From: Maricaulis sp965228215
Lineage (GTDB): Bacteria; Pseudomonadota; Alphaproteobacteria; Caulobacterales; Maricaulaceae
Assembly (NCBI GenBank): GCA_965228215.1
Contig: OZ245800.1
Coordinates: 2,356,001-2,420,000, forward strand
DNA length: 64,000 bases
Direction: 5' to 3'
Both the position numbers and the translations under genes were made by a program. Below the pieces are notes generated by a model. The model did no database searches. It was not told the origin of the DNA and saw only the letters and a program-made list of their open reading frames with translations. This document shows positions 37,710-45,209 of the stretch, piece by piece. How positions within the stretch are numbered: the first letter of the stretch is position 1; the number at the start of each line of letters is the position of its first letter.

Positions 37710-38390
37710 ATGATGAAACACTCCATCTATCTTGCCCCGGTGCTCGGTGTGACGCTCGCGGCCTGCGCGTCGACCCAGCCGGGTCTCTCCGCGGAAGACA
37801 AGCAGAATACCGAACTCGAACCGGCCGTCTGTACGGATCAGTTCGACATGACAGCGCCGGTGTCGCTGGACGCGATCGAGCCGAGCGGTATGGAAATCCG
37901 CAATCTCTATCTCGACGATCAGGCCACATGTGTGACGAGTGCGCGCGGCCATTCCGTGCCCTATGGGGTCTTGGCCCTGCCGACTGCGCCCAATGCCGCC
38001 TCCGTGAGCATCGCGGCTCTCGGTCAACCTGGCAGCGGCGTTTTTGCGCCGCATGTGCGCCTGCTGACGGCCGATGGGTCGACCACTCGCGTAATCGGGG
38101 CCGACCGGTTCGCCTGGCGCGGAACGGGCCTGGCCATTGTCCTGCGACCGCGGGTGGGAGAAACCCATGCGATCGTATCGCTGGACGAGACCTGGCTGGG
38201 CCGCGAGGTCGATGGACCGGCCGCTGACCCCAATTATCTCCCGGAATGGGATCTGGTGCCGGAGGATGAGGCTGAAGACACGGGTGACAAGCCTGTCGGT
38301 CTTGAGCCGGCCGAGTACACGCCGCGGGTTTATGGCGATCGCGGCGTGATCAATGTCCGGGCCTATTACTTCGAACCGGAAGCCGATTAA
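37710..38390 (+). CDS. Predicted lipoprotein, MalM-like
   Basis: 226 residues with a lipobox (GVTLAAC, Cys19). The segment YGVLALPTAPNAASVSIAAL, followed by FAPHVRLLTADG and RPRVGETHAIVSLDE, has the order and spacing of the periplasmic maltose-operon protein MalM, but no maltose transport gene is nearby and similarity is modest. Two ATG codons (37710 and 37713) are both acceptable, with AAGG upstream. Confidence 0.65.
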   Translation: MMKHSIYLAPVLGVTLAACASTQPGLSAEDKQNTELEPAVCTDQFDMTAPVSLDAIEPSGMEIRNLYLDDQATCVTSARGHSVPYGVLALPTAPNAASVSIAALGQPGSGVFAPHVRLLTADGSTTRVIGADRFAWRGTGLAIVLRPRVGETHAIVSLDETWLGREVDGPAADPNYLPEWDLVPEDEAEDTGDKPVGLEPAEYTPRVYGDRGVINVRAYYFEPEAD

Positions 38391-38572
38391 GGGGCTTTCT
38401 CGGGGCTTTGCCCGGCGCACCCGCGGCGGTTTGAGTTACGGGAAAGGCCGCTGACAATGGCCTGTGTTTACGAGAGTTTGGGCATTGCAGTCTTAGCGCA
38501 GCTGAACGCTTGACCCATAGGCCCAGCCGTCCTACACCCACGCTCCTTCGCCGCTTTGGCGAAACACCCTGA

Positions 38573-38649
<77 letters not shown>

Positions 38650-38654
38650 AAAGA

Positions 38655-38679
38655 AAGCCCTCCCGCGTGGAGGGCTTTT
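38655..38679 (+). terminator. Terminator after tRNA-fMet
   Basis: AAGCCCTCC pairs with GGAGGGCTT around a 5-base loop, followed by TTG. The T run is short, but the A/T flanks and position fit; it could also serve the convergent methyltransferase gene. Confidence 0.75.
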
Positions 38680-38704
38680 GCTCTTCCGGGCTGCTCTCGG
38701 TCCG

Positions 38705-39322
38705 TCAGGCTGGCCTGGCTGCGCCGAGATAGGTGTAGGTCGCCCATTTGGGGCCGCGGACGAGGTAGTCGGTTTCCAGCCGGTCCAGTGCGAAACCGCC
38801 GGCCTCGACCTGGTCCGCGATGCGGCGATTGAGATTGCAGCCGCCTCCTATGCAGTTCCAGACGGGGTTGATCCGGCGCTGCCAGGCCTGGACCCGGCTC
38901 TCCGGCGCCAGACCATGTTCGACGAACAGGAATTGACCGCCGGGTTTGAGGACACGGCGCATCTCGCCGAGGGCCCTGGCGAGTTCGGGGATGGTGCACA
39001 TCGTCCAGGTCGAGATGATCGTGTCGAAGGACGCGTCCTCGAAGGGCAGGTCCTCGGCGCCCGCATCATGCAGGTCCAGTGGGACATCGATCTCGCCGGC
39101 CGCCCGCCGGGCCATCTTGCGCAGGGCCGCAGACGGTTCCACACCGTGAATGCTCTGCGCATCGGCGGCATAGAGCGGCAGGTTCAGCCCGGAACCGATA
39201 CCGATTTCCAGAATGCGCCCGCTGGCCTGAGGGATGATGCGATTGCGCAGGCGGAGCATGTCCGGCTGTTTCATCGCCCCGTTCAGCAGGAAGGGCAGGA
39301 TGCGTTCGCTGTAAAAGCCCAT
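38705..39322 (-). CDS. SAM-dependent methyltransferase, class I
   Basis: 205 residues. Motif I is ILEIGIGSGLNLPLY (about 37-51), followed by GVEPS and the post-motifs DASFDTIISTWTMCTI and EMRRVLKPGGQFLFVEHG. The N-terminal MGFYSERILPFLLNGAM and the C-terminal end resemble the small UbiE/METTL7-like group, which acts on thiols, lipids or quinone-like substrates; the actual substrate is unknown. Confidence 0.86.
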   Translation of the reverse strand: MGFYSERILPFLLNGAMKQPDMLRLRNRIIPQASGRILEIGIGSGLNLPLYAADAQSIHGVEPSAALRKMARRAAGEIDVPLDLHDAGAEDLPFEDASFDTIISTWTMCTIPELARALGEMRRVLKPGGQFLFVEHGLAPESRVQAWQRRINPVWNCIGGGCNLNRRIADQVEAGGFALDRLETDYLVRGPKWATYTYLGAARPA

Positions 39323-39453
39323 GGGCGCTCATCTCCGTCAGTCCGGCCACAAGCATGCCGCAGGCGCGTTTGCGCGCCTACGGCAAATCCTGCGCGATGC
39401 TGGAAAAGACGAAGCGATTTCGAACCGGTCCGGCGAGAGGCCGGATTACCGGA

Positions 39454-40158
39454 CTATTCGGCGAGGCCGGCTTCCACCGCGTCCAGCAGCGGTCCGAAGG
39501 TGGCGTAGCTGGCCTCGATGGGCTCGCCGTCCGCGTCCAGCACGATCTCGCCGCCCAGCGTCCAGAGCTCACGGCCGCCTTCGCGGCGCGAGTCGAGAAG
39601 CTGGTCATTGAGGAAATAGGTGGGCGTGCGATTGATGCCGGCGGCGCCGGCCGCTTCGTGACGGGCCATGATGGCGTCGAGCACGGCCTGATCGCTGACG
39701 CAGGCGTTGAAATCATTCTCGGACATGCCGAGCGTCGCGGCGATTGCCACGAACTGGGCCCGCGCGCCACCGCGCGAACGCATGGCCTGGACCAGGGCGT
39801 TCTGCTGGCGGAAGAGAAGGTCGATCGCGTCGAAATACCGGTCATCCGCCACGCAATTGGCAATGGCGAAACCGGTCATGGCGATAGGCTGGGAACCGGT
39901 GATCATCTCGCGCAATTCGAACTGGACGCGGCCGGTATCGATATAGTCCGGCTTCAGGACCGGCCAGGATTCGAGATGCGCAACGGCGCAGCCGCCGCAG
40001 GCAACCGAACCGTACTCGACCAGGGTCAGCGGAGCGGTTTCGGCTCCGATCGTGCGGGCACCGGATGCGGACGAACCGCCACTGCCGGAATTGCCGCCGC
40101 CACAGGCGGCCAGGCCGATCGCCATCGCCGCGATCCCGATCAAACGCAATACAGTCAT
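39454..40158 (-). CDS. DsbA-like thioredoxin-fold lipoprotein
   Basis: 234 residues. The lipobox is IGLAAC (about Cys19), followed by a Gly/Ser linker and a DsbA/Thioredoxin_4 domain. The active site is SVACGGCAVAH, a CxxC with Gly-Gly between the cysteines, and the cis-Pro region is INRTPTYFLN. Acidic loop SQPIAMTGFAIANC is also typical. It may be a periplasmic oxidoreductase or isomerase acting on envelope proteins. GTG at 40161 is an alternative start one codon earlier. Confidence 0.85.
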   Translation of the reverse strand: MTVLRLIGIAAMAIGLAACGGGNSGSGGSSASGARTIGAETAPLTLVEYGSVACGGCAVAHLESWPVLKPDYIDTGRVQFELREMITGSQPIAMTGFAIANCVADDRYFDAIDLLFRQQNALVQAMRSRGGARAQFVAIAATLGMSENDFNACVSDQAVLDAIMARHEAAGAAGINRTPTYFLNDQLLDSRREGGRELWTLGGEIVLDADGEPIEASYATFGPLLDAVEAGLAE

Positions 40159-40232
40159 CACCCAAACCCCTCGTTTCCGGCTGTCGAAATTGGTGGTGCA
40201 AATCGGAGGGCAGAATAACCGCCCATGCGGGA

Positions 40233-41549
40233 TTATCCAGCCGTATGGCTGAACCTGGCCGACGAGGATGTGGCAGCGAGCGCCGCGTTGAGTGCATCGA
40301 GATCGGCCGGGATGTCGCTCACGCTCTGGCCGCGTTCGAAAACCGCTGCCAGGGCAGGGGGTGGCAGAATGTCCTGGCCGATAAGAGGCGCGACGATATC
40401 TGCGAATTTGAATGGATGAGCGGTCGCCGCGACGATCCAGGCCCGGTCTGCCCGATCGACCTCGGGCAGGCGCGCGAACGCTTCCAGTCCCGTGGCGGTA
40501 TGCGGACAGGCGATATAGCCGCTCTCGTCAAATTCGTCGCGGATCCGCTCGCGGATGGTGGCGTCATCCACGCGGATGACGGCATGAATGCCACCGGCTT
40601 CCAGCACCGCGAGGCGTTCGAAATTGCTCGGAGCGCCAACATCCATGGCGTTGGCCAGCGTGGCGATCGAGGCCCGGGCCATGTATTCCCCCGTGGCATG
40701 CCAGTCGGAGAGGGTGGAATTGGCATTCGTGGCCAGCACGATCGGTCCGATCGGCTCACCCATGGCCCGGGCGAGCACGGCGGCGAAGGCATTGCCGAGA
40801 TTTCCCGTCGGAATGATCAGGCCCGGCGCCTGGCCGGTTCGGCCATGAAGCTCGCGCGCAGACCGGGCCCAGTAAGCCATCTGTGGCAGGAAACGCCCGA
40901 TATTGATCGAATTCGCCGATGTCAGGCCGTAGCGCCGGCTCATCGCGCGGTCGGCGAAGGCGGCCTTCACCAGCGCTTGGCAGGCGTCGAAATCAGCATC
41001 CACCCGCAAGGCCTCGACCGGTTCCGACCAGCAGCAGAGCTGTCTTTCCTGGAAATCAGAGATGCGGTCCCTGGGATAGAGGATCACGGCTCGGGCGTGA
41101 TCGGCGCCCTCGGCGGCGCAGCCCACGGCTCCGCCGGTATCTCCGGATGTCGCTGCCAGAACGGTGATGGGATCGGCTTCATTGGCCAGCCGATCAAAAC
41201 AGCGGAACAGGAAGCGCGCTCCGAAATCCTTGAAGGCTCCGGTCGGTCCGTGAAACAGCTCGAGAATGTTCAGCTCGGGTCGCGCCGGATCGGGCTGGAC
41301 AAGCGGGGCCGGTATATCGAACGCGGTTTTGCAGATCCCGGGTATGGCGTCAGCCAGCCGGCTGTCCGCGAAGAGTGGTGTCAGCAGGTCGGCCGCGATG
41401 CCGGACAGTGCGCGCGTCGGGTCGGTATGATCGATAGCCTCCGGCAAGGTCTCGGGCAGGTAGAGACCGCCATCCGGTGCCGCGCCGAGGCGAAGCGCCG
41501 TATCCGCTGCGACCGGGTCACTGGCTTCGCGCGTACTGCGATATCTCAT
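40233..41549 (-). CDS. thrC: Threonine synthase
   Basis: 438 residues, the PLP enzyme converting O-phosphohomoserine to threonine. The PLP lysine is in FHGPTGAFKDFGARF, the phosphate loop is ATSGDTGGAVG, and NSINIGRFLPQMAYW is another family motif. Its start overlaps the thrB stop by four bases (ATGA). It is the last gene of the thr operon described here. Confidence 0.96.
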   Translation of the reverse strand: MRYRSTREASDPVAADTALRLGAAPDGGLYLPETLPEAIDHTDPTRALSGIAADLLTPLFADSRLADAIPGICKTAFDIPAPLVQPDPARPELNILELFHGPTGAFKDFGARFLFRCFDRLANEADPITVLAATSGDTGGAVGCAAEGADHARAVILYPRDRISDFQERQLCCWSEPVEALRVDADFDACQALVKAAFADRAMSRRYGLTSANSINIGRFLPQMAYWARSARELHGRTGQAPGLIIPTGNLGNAFAAVLARAMGEPIGPIVLATNANSTLSDWHATGEYMARASIATLANAMDVGAPSNFERLAVLEAGGIHAVIRVDDATIRERIRDEFDESGYIACPHTATGLEAFARLPEVDRADRAWIVAATAHPFKFADIVAPLIGQDILPPPALAAVFERGQSVSDIPADLDALNAALAATSSSARFSHTAG

Positions 41550-42505
41550 GCCAGCGCCTCTGCCGGAGCCGTCTCGATGCGCAGACCGGCACTGTCCAGT
41601 GGCGCCTGGTAGAGATCGGCCGGGCAGTCTGCGGCATCGAATGCCGCCCTCATGGCCTCTACGACGCTGTCGCGCTGTTGTGTCTCCACCCAGGCGAAGA
41701 CCGACGGCCCGGACCCGGAGAAGGAACAGCCCAGGGCACCGGCGTCCAGGGCGTTCGACTGGACGGTCGCCAGTTCGGGCAGGAGGGGCAGTCTTTGCGG
41801 CTCAATCAGGATGTCGCGCAGCCCCGACCGGATGAGGTCGTGGTCATCCATGGCGCAACCGGCAATGAAGCCGGCGATATTCCGGGCGTGATCCACGGCG
41901 ACAGGCAGGTCTACCTGGTCGGCGAGCAGGTCCCGGGCGGCCTGGGTTTCGGTCCGGCGCTCGGGGTGAAAGAGAAGAACGTCGATATTGCGGGGCAAGG
42001 GCAGGGGGCGAATGAGTGGTGGATCGAGCTGTGCCGCGATGACCAGACCGCCATACAGGCTGGCCATGACATTGTCCCACGGGGGCGGATCGGCAGAGAC
42101 GCGCTCGCCATCCATGGCCGCCAGTAAGACGTCCTCGACGGTCAGGGGATGCCCCAGCAGCGCATTTACGGCGCCCGCGGCCGCCACCGCCGAGGCGGCG
42201 GATCCGCCCATGCCGGCGCTCAGCGGCACGCCTTTCTCAACATCGATACGCAGGCCGGCCTGCGCGCCGGCCCGCCCGAGAACGGACTGAGCCGCAGCGA
42301 GAGCGCAATTCTCCTCGACAGCGGAGGGCAAGTTATCAACGAGGCCGGAGACCTCGCCGAGTTGGATACCTGTTCCGGGTTCGCGATGCGCGGTCACGCG
42401 GTCGCGCACGGCATCGAAGGCCAGTCCGAGCACATCGAAGCCCACGCCGACATTGCCGATACTGGCAGGTGCGCTGGCGCTCGCGAAACCTGGCATGGAT
42501 GTCAT
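41546..42505 (-). CDS. thrB: Homoserine kinase (GHMP type)
   Basis: 319 residues. The GHMP ATP-binding motif is VPLSAGMGGSAASAVAAAGA (about 90-109), and the N-terminal ASAPASIGNVGVGFDVLGLA is typical of ThrB. C-terminal LGCSFSGSGPSVFAW is the third GHMP motif. It phosphorylates homoserine for ThrC. Four-base overlaps with both neighbours (ATGA) point to coupled translation. This GHMP form is the usual one of Gamma- rather than many alphaproteobacteria, where the aminoglycoside-kinase-like ThrB is common. Confidence 0.95.
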   Translation of the reverse strand: MTSMPGFASASAPASIGNVGVGFDVLGLAFDAVRDRVTAHREPGTGIQLGEVSGLVDNLPSAVEENCALAAAQSVLGRAGAQAGLRIDVEKGVPLSAGMGGSAASAVAAAGAVNALLGHPLTVEDVLLAAMDGERVSADPPPWDNVMASLYGGLVIAAQLDPPLIRPLPLPRNIDVLLFHPERRTETQAARDLLADQVDLPVAVDHARNIAGFIAGCAMDDHDLIRSGLRDILIEPQRLPLLPELATVQSNALDAGALGCSFSGSGPSVFAWVETQQRDSVVEAMRAAFDAADCPADLYQAPLDSAGLRIETAPAEALA

Positions 42506-44283
42506 CGGGCCGGTTCTCCTGCGTGGACCTTCAAGCCTGGCACGGCCTGCGCAGAACCGGCCGCAGCTTGCGGCTCGGCCGCGAGGCGGCGTTGGACATC
42601 CATGATATCAGCAAAGACGGATTCGGCAGTAGGCCAGCGGCCTGCGCCCTTGCCCGTCAGCATCAGCGTCTCGTGGGGCAGGCGCAGGCAGAAGCCATTG
42701 CCCTCATTCTCCAGCCGGGCCAGCGCCGTATCCCGGTCGAGCGCCAGGAGTTTCACGGATGCGAGGACACGACCATCCGGCGTAACCTCGCACCGGCCCA
42801 CCTGCTTGATACGTCGTCCTGTCTCGCGGGCGGCTTTCAGGCGTTCCGCGGACAGGTCTTCCAGGCTTTCCCGTTCGATATTGCGCGGTGAGACCGGGAC
42901 GCCGAAGGCATGCCGGATGATGATGGCCAGCTTGTCGGCTGCATCACTGCCGTCCAGATCGGCGCTCGGATCGGCTTCCGCGAAACCACGGGCCTGCGCC
43001 TCGGCGACGGCATCCGCCAGCAGGGCACCCTGTTCCAATTGCCCGAGCACGAAATTGCAGGTGCCGTTCATGACGCCCTCAACCGCAAGCACACCGCCGG
43101 TCTTCACGGCCTTGTCGATATTCTCGAGCACAGGCACGCCGCCACCCACGGCGGCCGAGTAGCGCAAGATCGCGCCGTGATCCGCTGCGAGCTGGTGTAG
43201 CAATTCCAGATCCGCCGCGATGACTGCCTTGTTGGCGGAAACAAGATGGGTGCCATCGCGCAGTATGCTCTGCGTGAGGCTGCGGGCAAAACCGGTTCCG
43301 CCCATTGTCTCGACCACAATATCGGCCCGGGCGGCGAGGGCCTTGGCGGGGTCATTGGTGAAATCCAGGTGCGGATGAGCAGCGCAATGCTGGTCGACAT
43401 CACGCACCAGGACGGGCGCGAGTTCGAACCGGCCGGGATGGGCGCATAGATGTTCGCACACGCCGGCACCAACAGCGCCATGTCCAAGCACGGCTACGCG
43501 CAGACGGCGCGGGGGACGGACAGCGCCGGGTTGGCGAGGCAAGGCTCCAATTCGCGTTGCATAGGACCGGCCCAGTGCGGCGACTTCGATCGCGACATCA
43601 GCATCACGGGCTGCCAGGATCGCCTTTTCTTGCACGAGGCCATGACTGACCCTTACAGCTTCCTCGTAGTCGAGCATGTCCAGGCGTTCGGCATTCGCGA
43701 CCTTGGCCGGATCGTCGGAATAGACCCCGTCGACATCCTTGATCAGACGGACGCGACTGGCCCCGAGCCAGGCTGCGAACATCACGGCCGTGAGGTCGGT
43801 CCCGCCACGACCGAGGGTCACCGGGCCCTGCTCACCTTCCCCGAAGAAACCCGGTGCCACGACAACATCGGCGCGCTCGAGATGGCCGAGAACCCGGTCG
43901 CGGTCGAGACCGGACAGGTTCGCGTCGAGCGGGTCTCCGTCAGCCCGCAAGCCCATTTCGTGGGGATCCAGAACCTGTGAGGGAATGCCGCAACGCTCCA
44001 AGGCAAGCCCCATCAAGGCGGCGGATTTCACCTCGCCGCAGCGGACCAGGCGAGCGAGGAGGGCGTCGCTCGATCCCTGGCCCACATCCGATCCGACATC
44101 GAAGAGTGCATCCGTCTCCCCATCCAGGGCCGACACGACGGCGATGACTTTTTCGCCGGCCCGGGTGTGACGATAGATCTCGTGCGCAGCGCGGCGGTAA
44201 TCATCCGGGCGCTCCAGCACGGAACTACCGAATTTCAGCACGCATAATCGTGGCTGGCGGGATTGGTCTGCTTGCGGTTTCAC
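42502..44283 (-). CDS. thrA: Aspartokinase-homoserine dehydrogenase fusion without ACT domains
   Basis: 593 residues. Aspartokinase catalytic domain: about residues 11-249 (LCVLKFGSSV at 13-22, TLGRGGTDLTA at 157-167, KDVDGVYSDDP). Homoserine dehydrogenase domain: about 260-570 (LRVAVLGHGAVGAGV, HLVSANKAVIAA, MNGTCNFVL, ADLDGSDAADKL). E. coli ThrA (about 820 residues) has two ACT domains between these parts; here only about ten residues separate them and no ACT fits at the C-terminus. The start is GTG at 44283, with GAGGA 8 bases upstream. It is the first enzyme gene of the operon, and the stop overlaps thrB. Confidence 0.9.
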   Translation of the reverse strand: MKPQADQSRQPRLCVLKFGSSVLERPDDYRRAAHEIYRHTRAGEKVIAVVSALDGETDALFDVGSDVGQGSSDALLARLVRCGEVKSAALMGLALERCGIPSQVLDPHEMGLRADGDPLDANLSGLDRDRVLGHLERADVVVAPGFFGEGEQGPVTLGRGGTDLTAVMFAAWLGASRVRLIKDVDGVYSDDPAKVANAERLDMLDYEEAVRVSHGLVQEKAILAARDADVAIEVAALGRSYATRIGALPRQPGAVRPPRRLRVAVLGHGAVGAGVCEHLCAHPGRFELAPVLVRDVDQHCAAHPHLDFTNDPAKALAARADIVVETMGGTGFARSLTQSILRDGTHLVSANKAVIAADLELLHQLAADHGAILRYSAAVGGGVPVLENIDKAVKTGGVLAVEGVMNGTCNFVLGQLEQGALLADAVAEAQARGFAEADPSADLDGSDAADKLAIIIRHAFGVPVSPRNIERESLEDLSAERLKAARETGRRIKQVGRCEVTPDGRVLASVKLLALDRDTALARLENEGNGFCLRLPHETLMLTGKGAGRWPTAESVFADIMDVQRRLAAEPQAAAGSAQAVPGLKVHAGEPAR

Positions 44284-44332
44284 GGGTCTGTCCTCGAAGT
44301 CTTGTCTGTCGTGTCGCTGGGAAAATCGGGCA

Positions 44333-44367
44333 TGAAAAAACCCGCTCTCGGAGGCCGGGAGCGGGTT
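44333..44367 (-). terminator. Attenuator terminator of the thr operon
   Basis: On the minus strand AACCCGCTCCCGG pairs with its partner to form a 13-base-pair stem (one G-U pair) with a 3-base loop (plus-strand span 44339-44367), followed by a run of six T. It lies between the threonine-rich leader peptide and thrA, where it would stop transcription unless an alternative pairing forms. Confidence 0.85.
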
Positions 44368-44417
44368 CGGTGTGTGCGGTGGTTGTCTGACCGCTAATCC
44401 ACGCCGAACGCGCTCCC
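44357..44417 (-). promoter_or_regulatory. Antiterminator pairing segments of thr attenuator
   Basis: Minus-strand segment GGGAGCGCGTT (plus 44407-44417), within the leader codons, can pair with AACCCGCTCCC (plus 44357-44367), the first arm of the terminator, in 10 of 11 positions. This competes with the terminator stem. Ribosome stalling at the preceding Thr codons would leave the first segment free; completion of the leader would cover it and let the terminator form. Confidence 0.75.
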
Positions 44418-44453
44418 AAAATAGGAGGTCGTGGTGGACATGGTCGTAATCAT
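44394..44453 (-). CDS. thrL: Threonine-rich leader peptide of the thr operon
   Basis: A 19-residue frame, MITTMSTTTSYFGSAFGVD, with five threonines and one isoleucine among the first nine codons. It compares with E. coli ThrL in position and composition but not in sequence. Its stop is 27 bases before the terminator stem. Its last third (codons for Gly-Ser-Ala-Phe) contains the sequence that can pair with the terminator's left arm. The ribosome site is weak; an in-frame ATG pair ten codons upstream could be used instead. Confidence 0.75.
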   Translation of the reverse strand: MITTMSTTTSYFGSAFGVD

Positions 44454-44733
44454 GGACTGCCACGCAGGTGCAGCTGCCATCATCGCCGTGCGGGCAATGT
44501 GGTCAGGTCCGGCAATGTTCATGGCGGGCACGCACATGGGAACACTCGTCTGCGGTTGGCATTTCGCATCTGCGAAATTCTTTTTCAAAAGAGACGGAAA
44601 ATCCTGCGCACGTCAAACAGATTTTTCCGCAGGGTGGGATTTTGAGCATGAGAGAGGCATGAAGGGCAGTCCAGATTTGGTCCTGGAGGCAAGGCGTGAG
44701 AGACTGGAGCCAATTGAAACCATGGGGGATTTC

Positions 44734-45138
44734 ATGTTGCGGAATATTCTTGCCGGGATTGCCGGCGTGATCGCGGGCGGACTGGCGGTCTTTGCCCTGG
44801 AGACGCTCGGTCACATCATCTTTCCCTTGCCGGAGGGCATCGAGATCGATCCGATGGACATGGAGTCCGTGCGGGCAGCGGCCTCGCAGATCCCGGCGAT
44901 CAACAAACTCGCCGTCGTAATCGCCTGGTTCGGAGGTGCCGTCGTGGCGGGCTGGGTCGCCAGCCTCGTCTCGCAAAGCGGCAAACTCCTCGTGCCGCTG
45001 ATCTGCGGCGGTATTCTCATGCTCGGCGGGCTGGCCAATCTGATCAGTATTCCCAGCCCGATCTGGATGTGGGTTCTCGGCCTGGCCGCCTTCCTGCCGG
45101 GCGCCTGGCTGGGTACGCGCCTGCCACCCAATCACTGA
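44734..45138 (+). CDS. Four-span membrane protein, function unknown
   Basis: 134 residues and four hydrophobic segments (about 4-26 LAGIAGVIAGGLAVFALETL, 50-72, 79-98 and 106-125). No family is recognised with certainty. The ATG at 44734 has GGGGGA upstream; ATG at 44722 is possible. It is divergent from the thr operon, with a 270-base shared promoter region, and is followed by a terminator. Confidence 0.72.
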   Translation: MLRNILAGIAGVIAGGLAVFALETLGHIIFPLPEGIEIDPMDMESVRAAASQIPAINKLAVVIAWFGGAVVAGWVASLVSQSGKLLVPLICGGILMLGGLANLISIPSPIWMWVLGLAAFLPGAWLGTRLPPNH

Positions 45139-45161
45139 CGTTTCAGGGCGAGGACACAAAA

Positions 45162-45186
45162 AACCCCGGCGCTCAGGCCGGGGTTT
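45162..45186. terminator. Bidirectional terminator between convergent genes
   Basis: AACCCCGGC (45162-45170) pairs perfectly with GCCGGGGTT (45177-45185), with A's to the left and T's to the right, suitable for both the membrane protein gene and pckA. Confidence 0.88.
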
Positions 45187-45209
45187 TCATGTCTGATTGT
45201 CGCGAGCGC

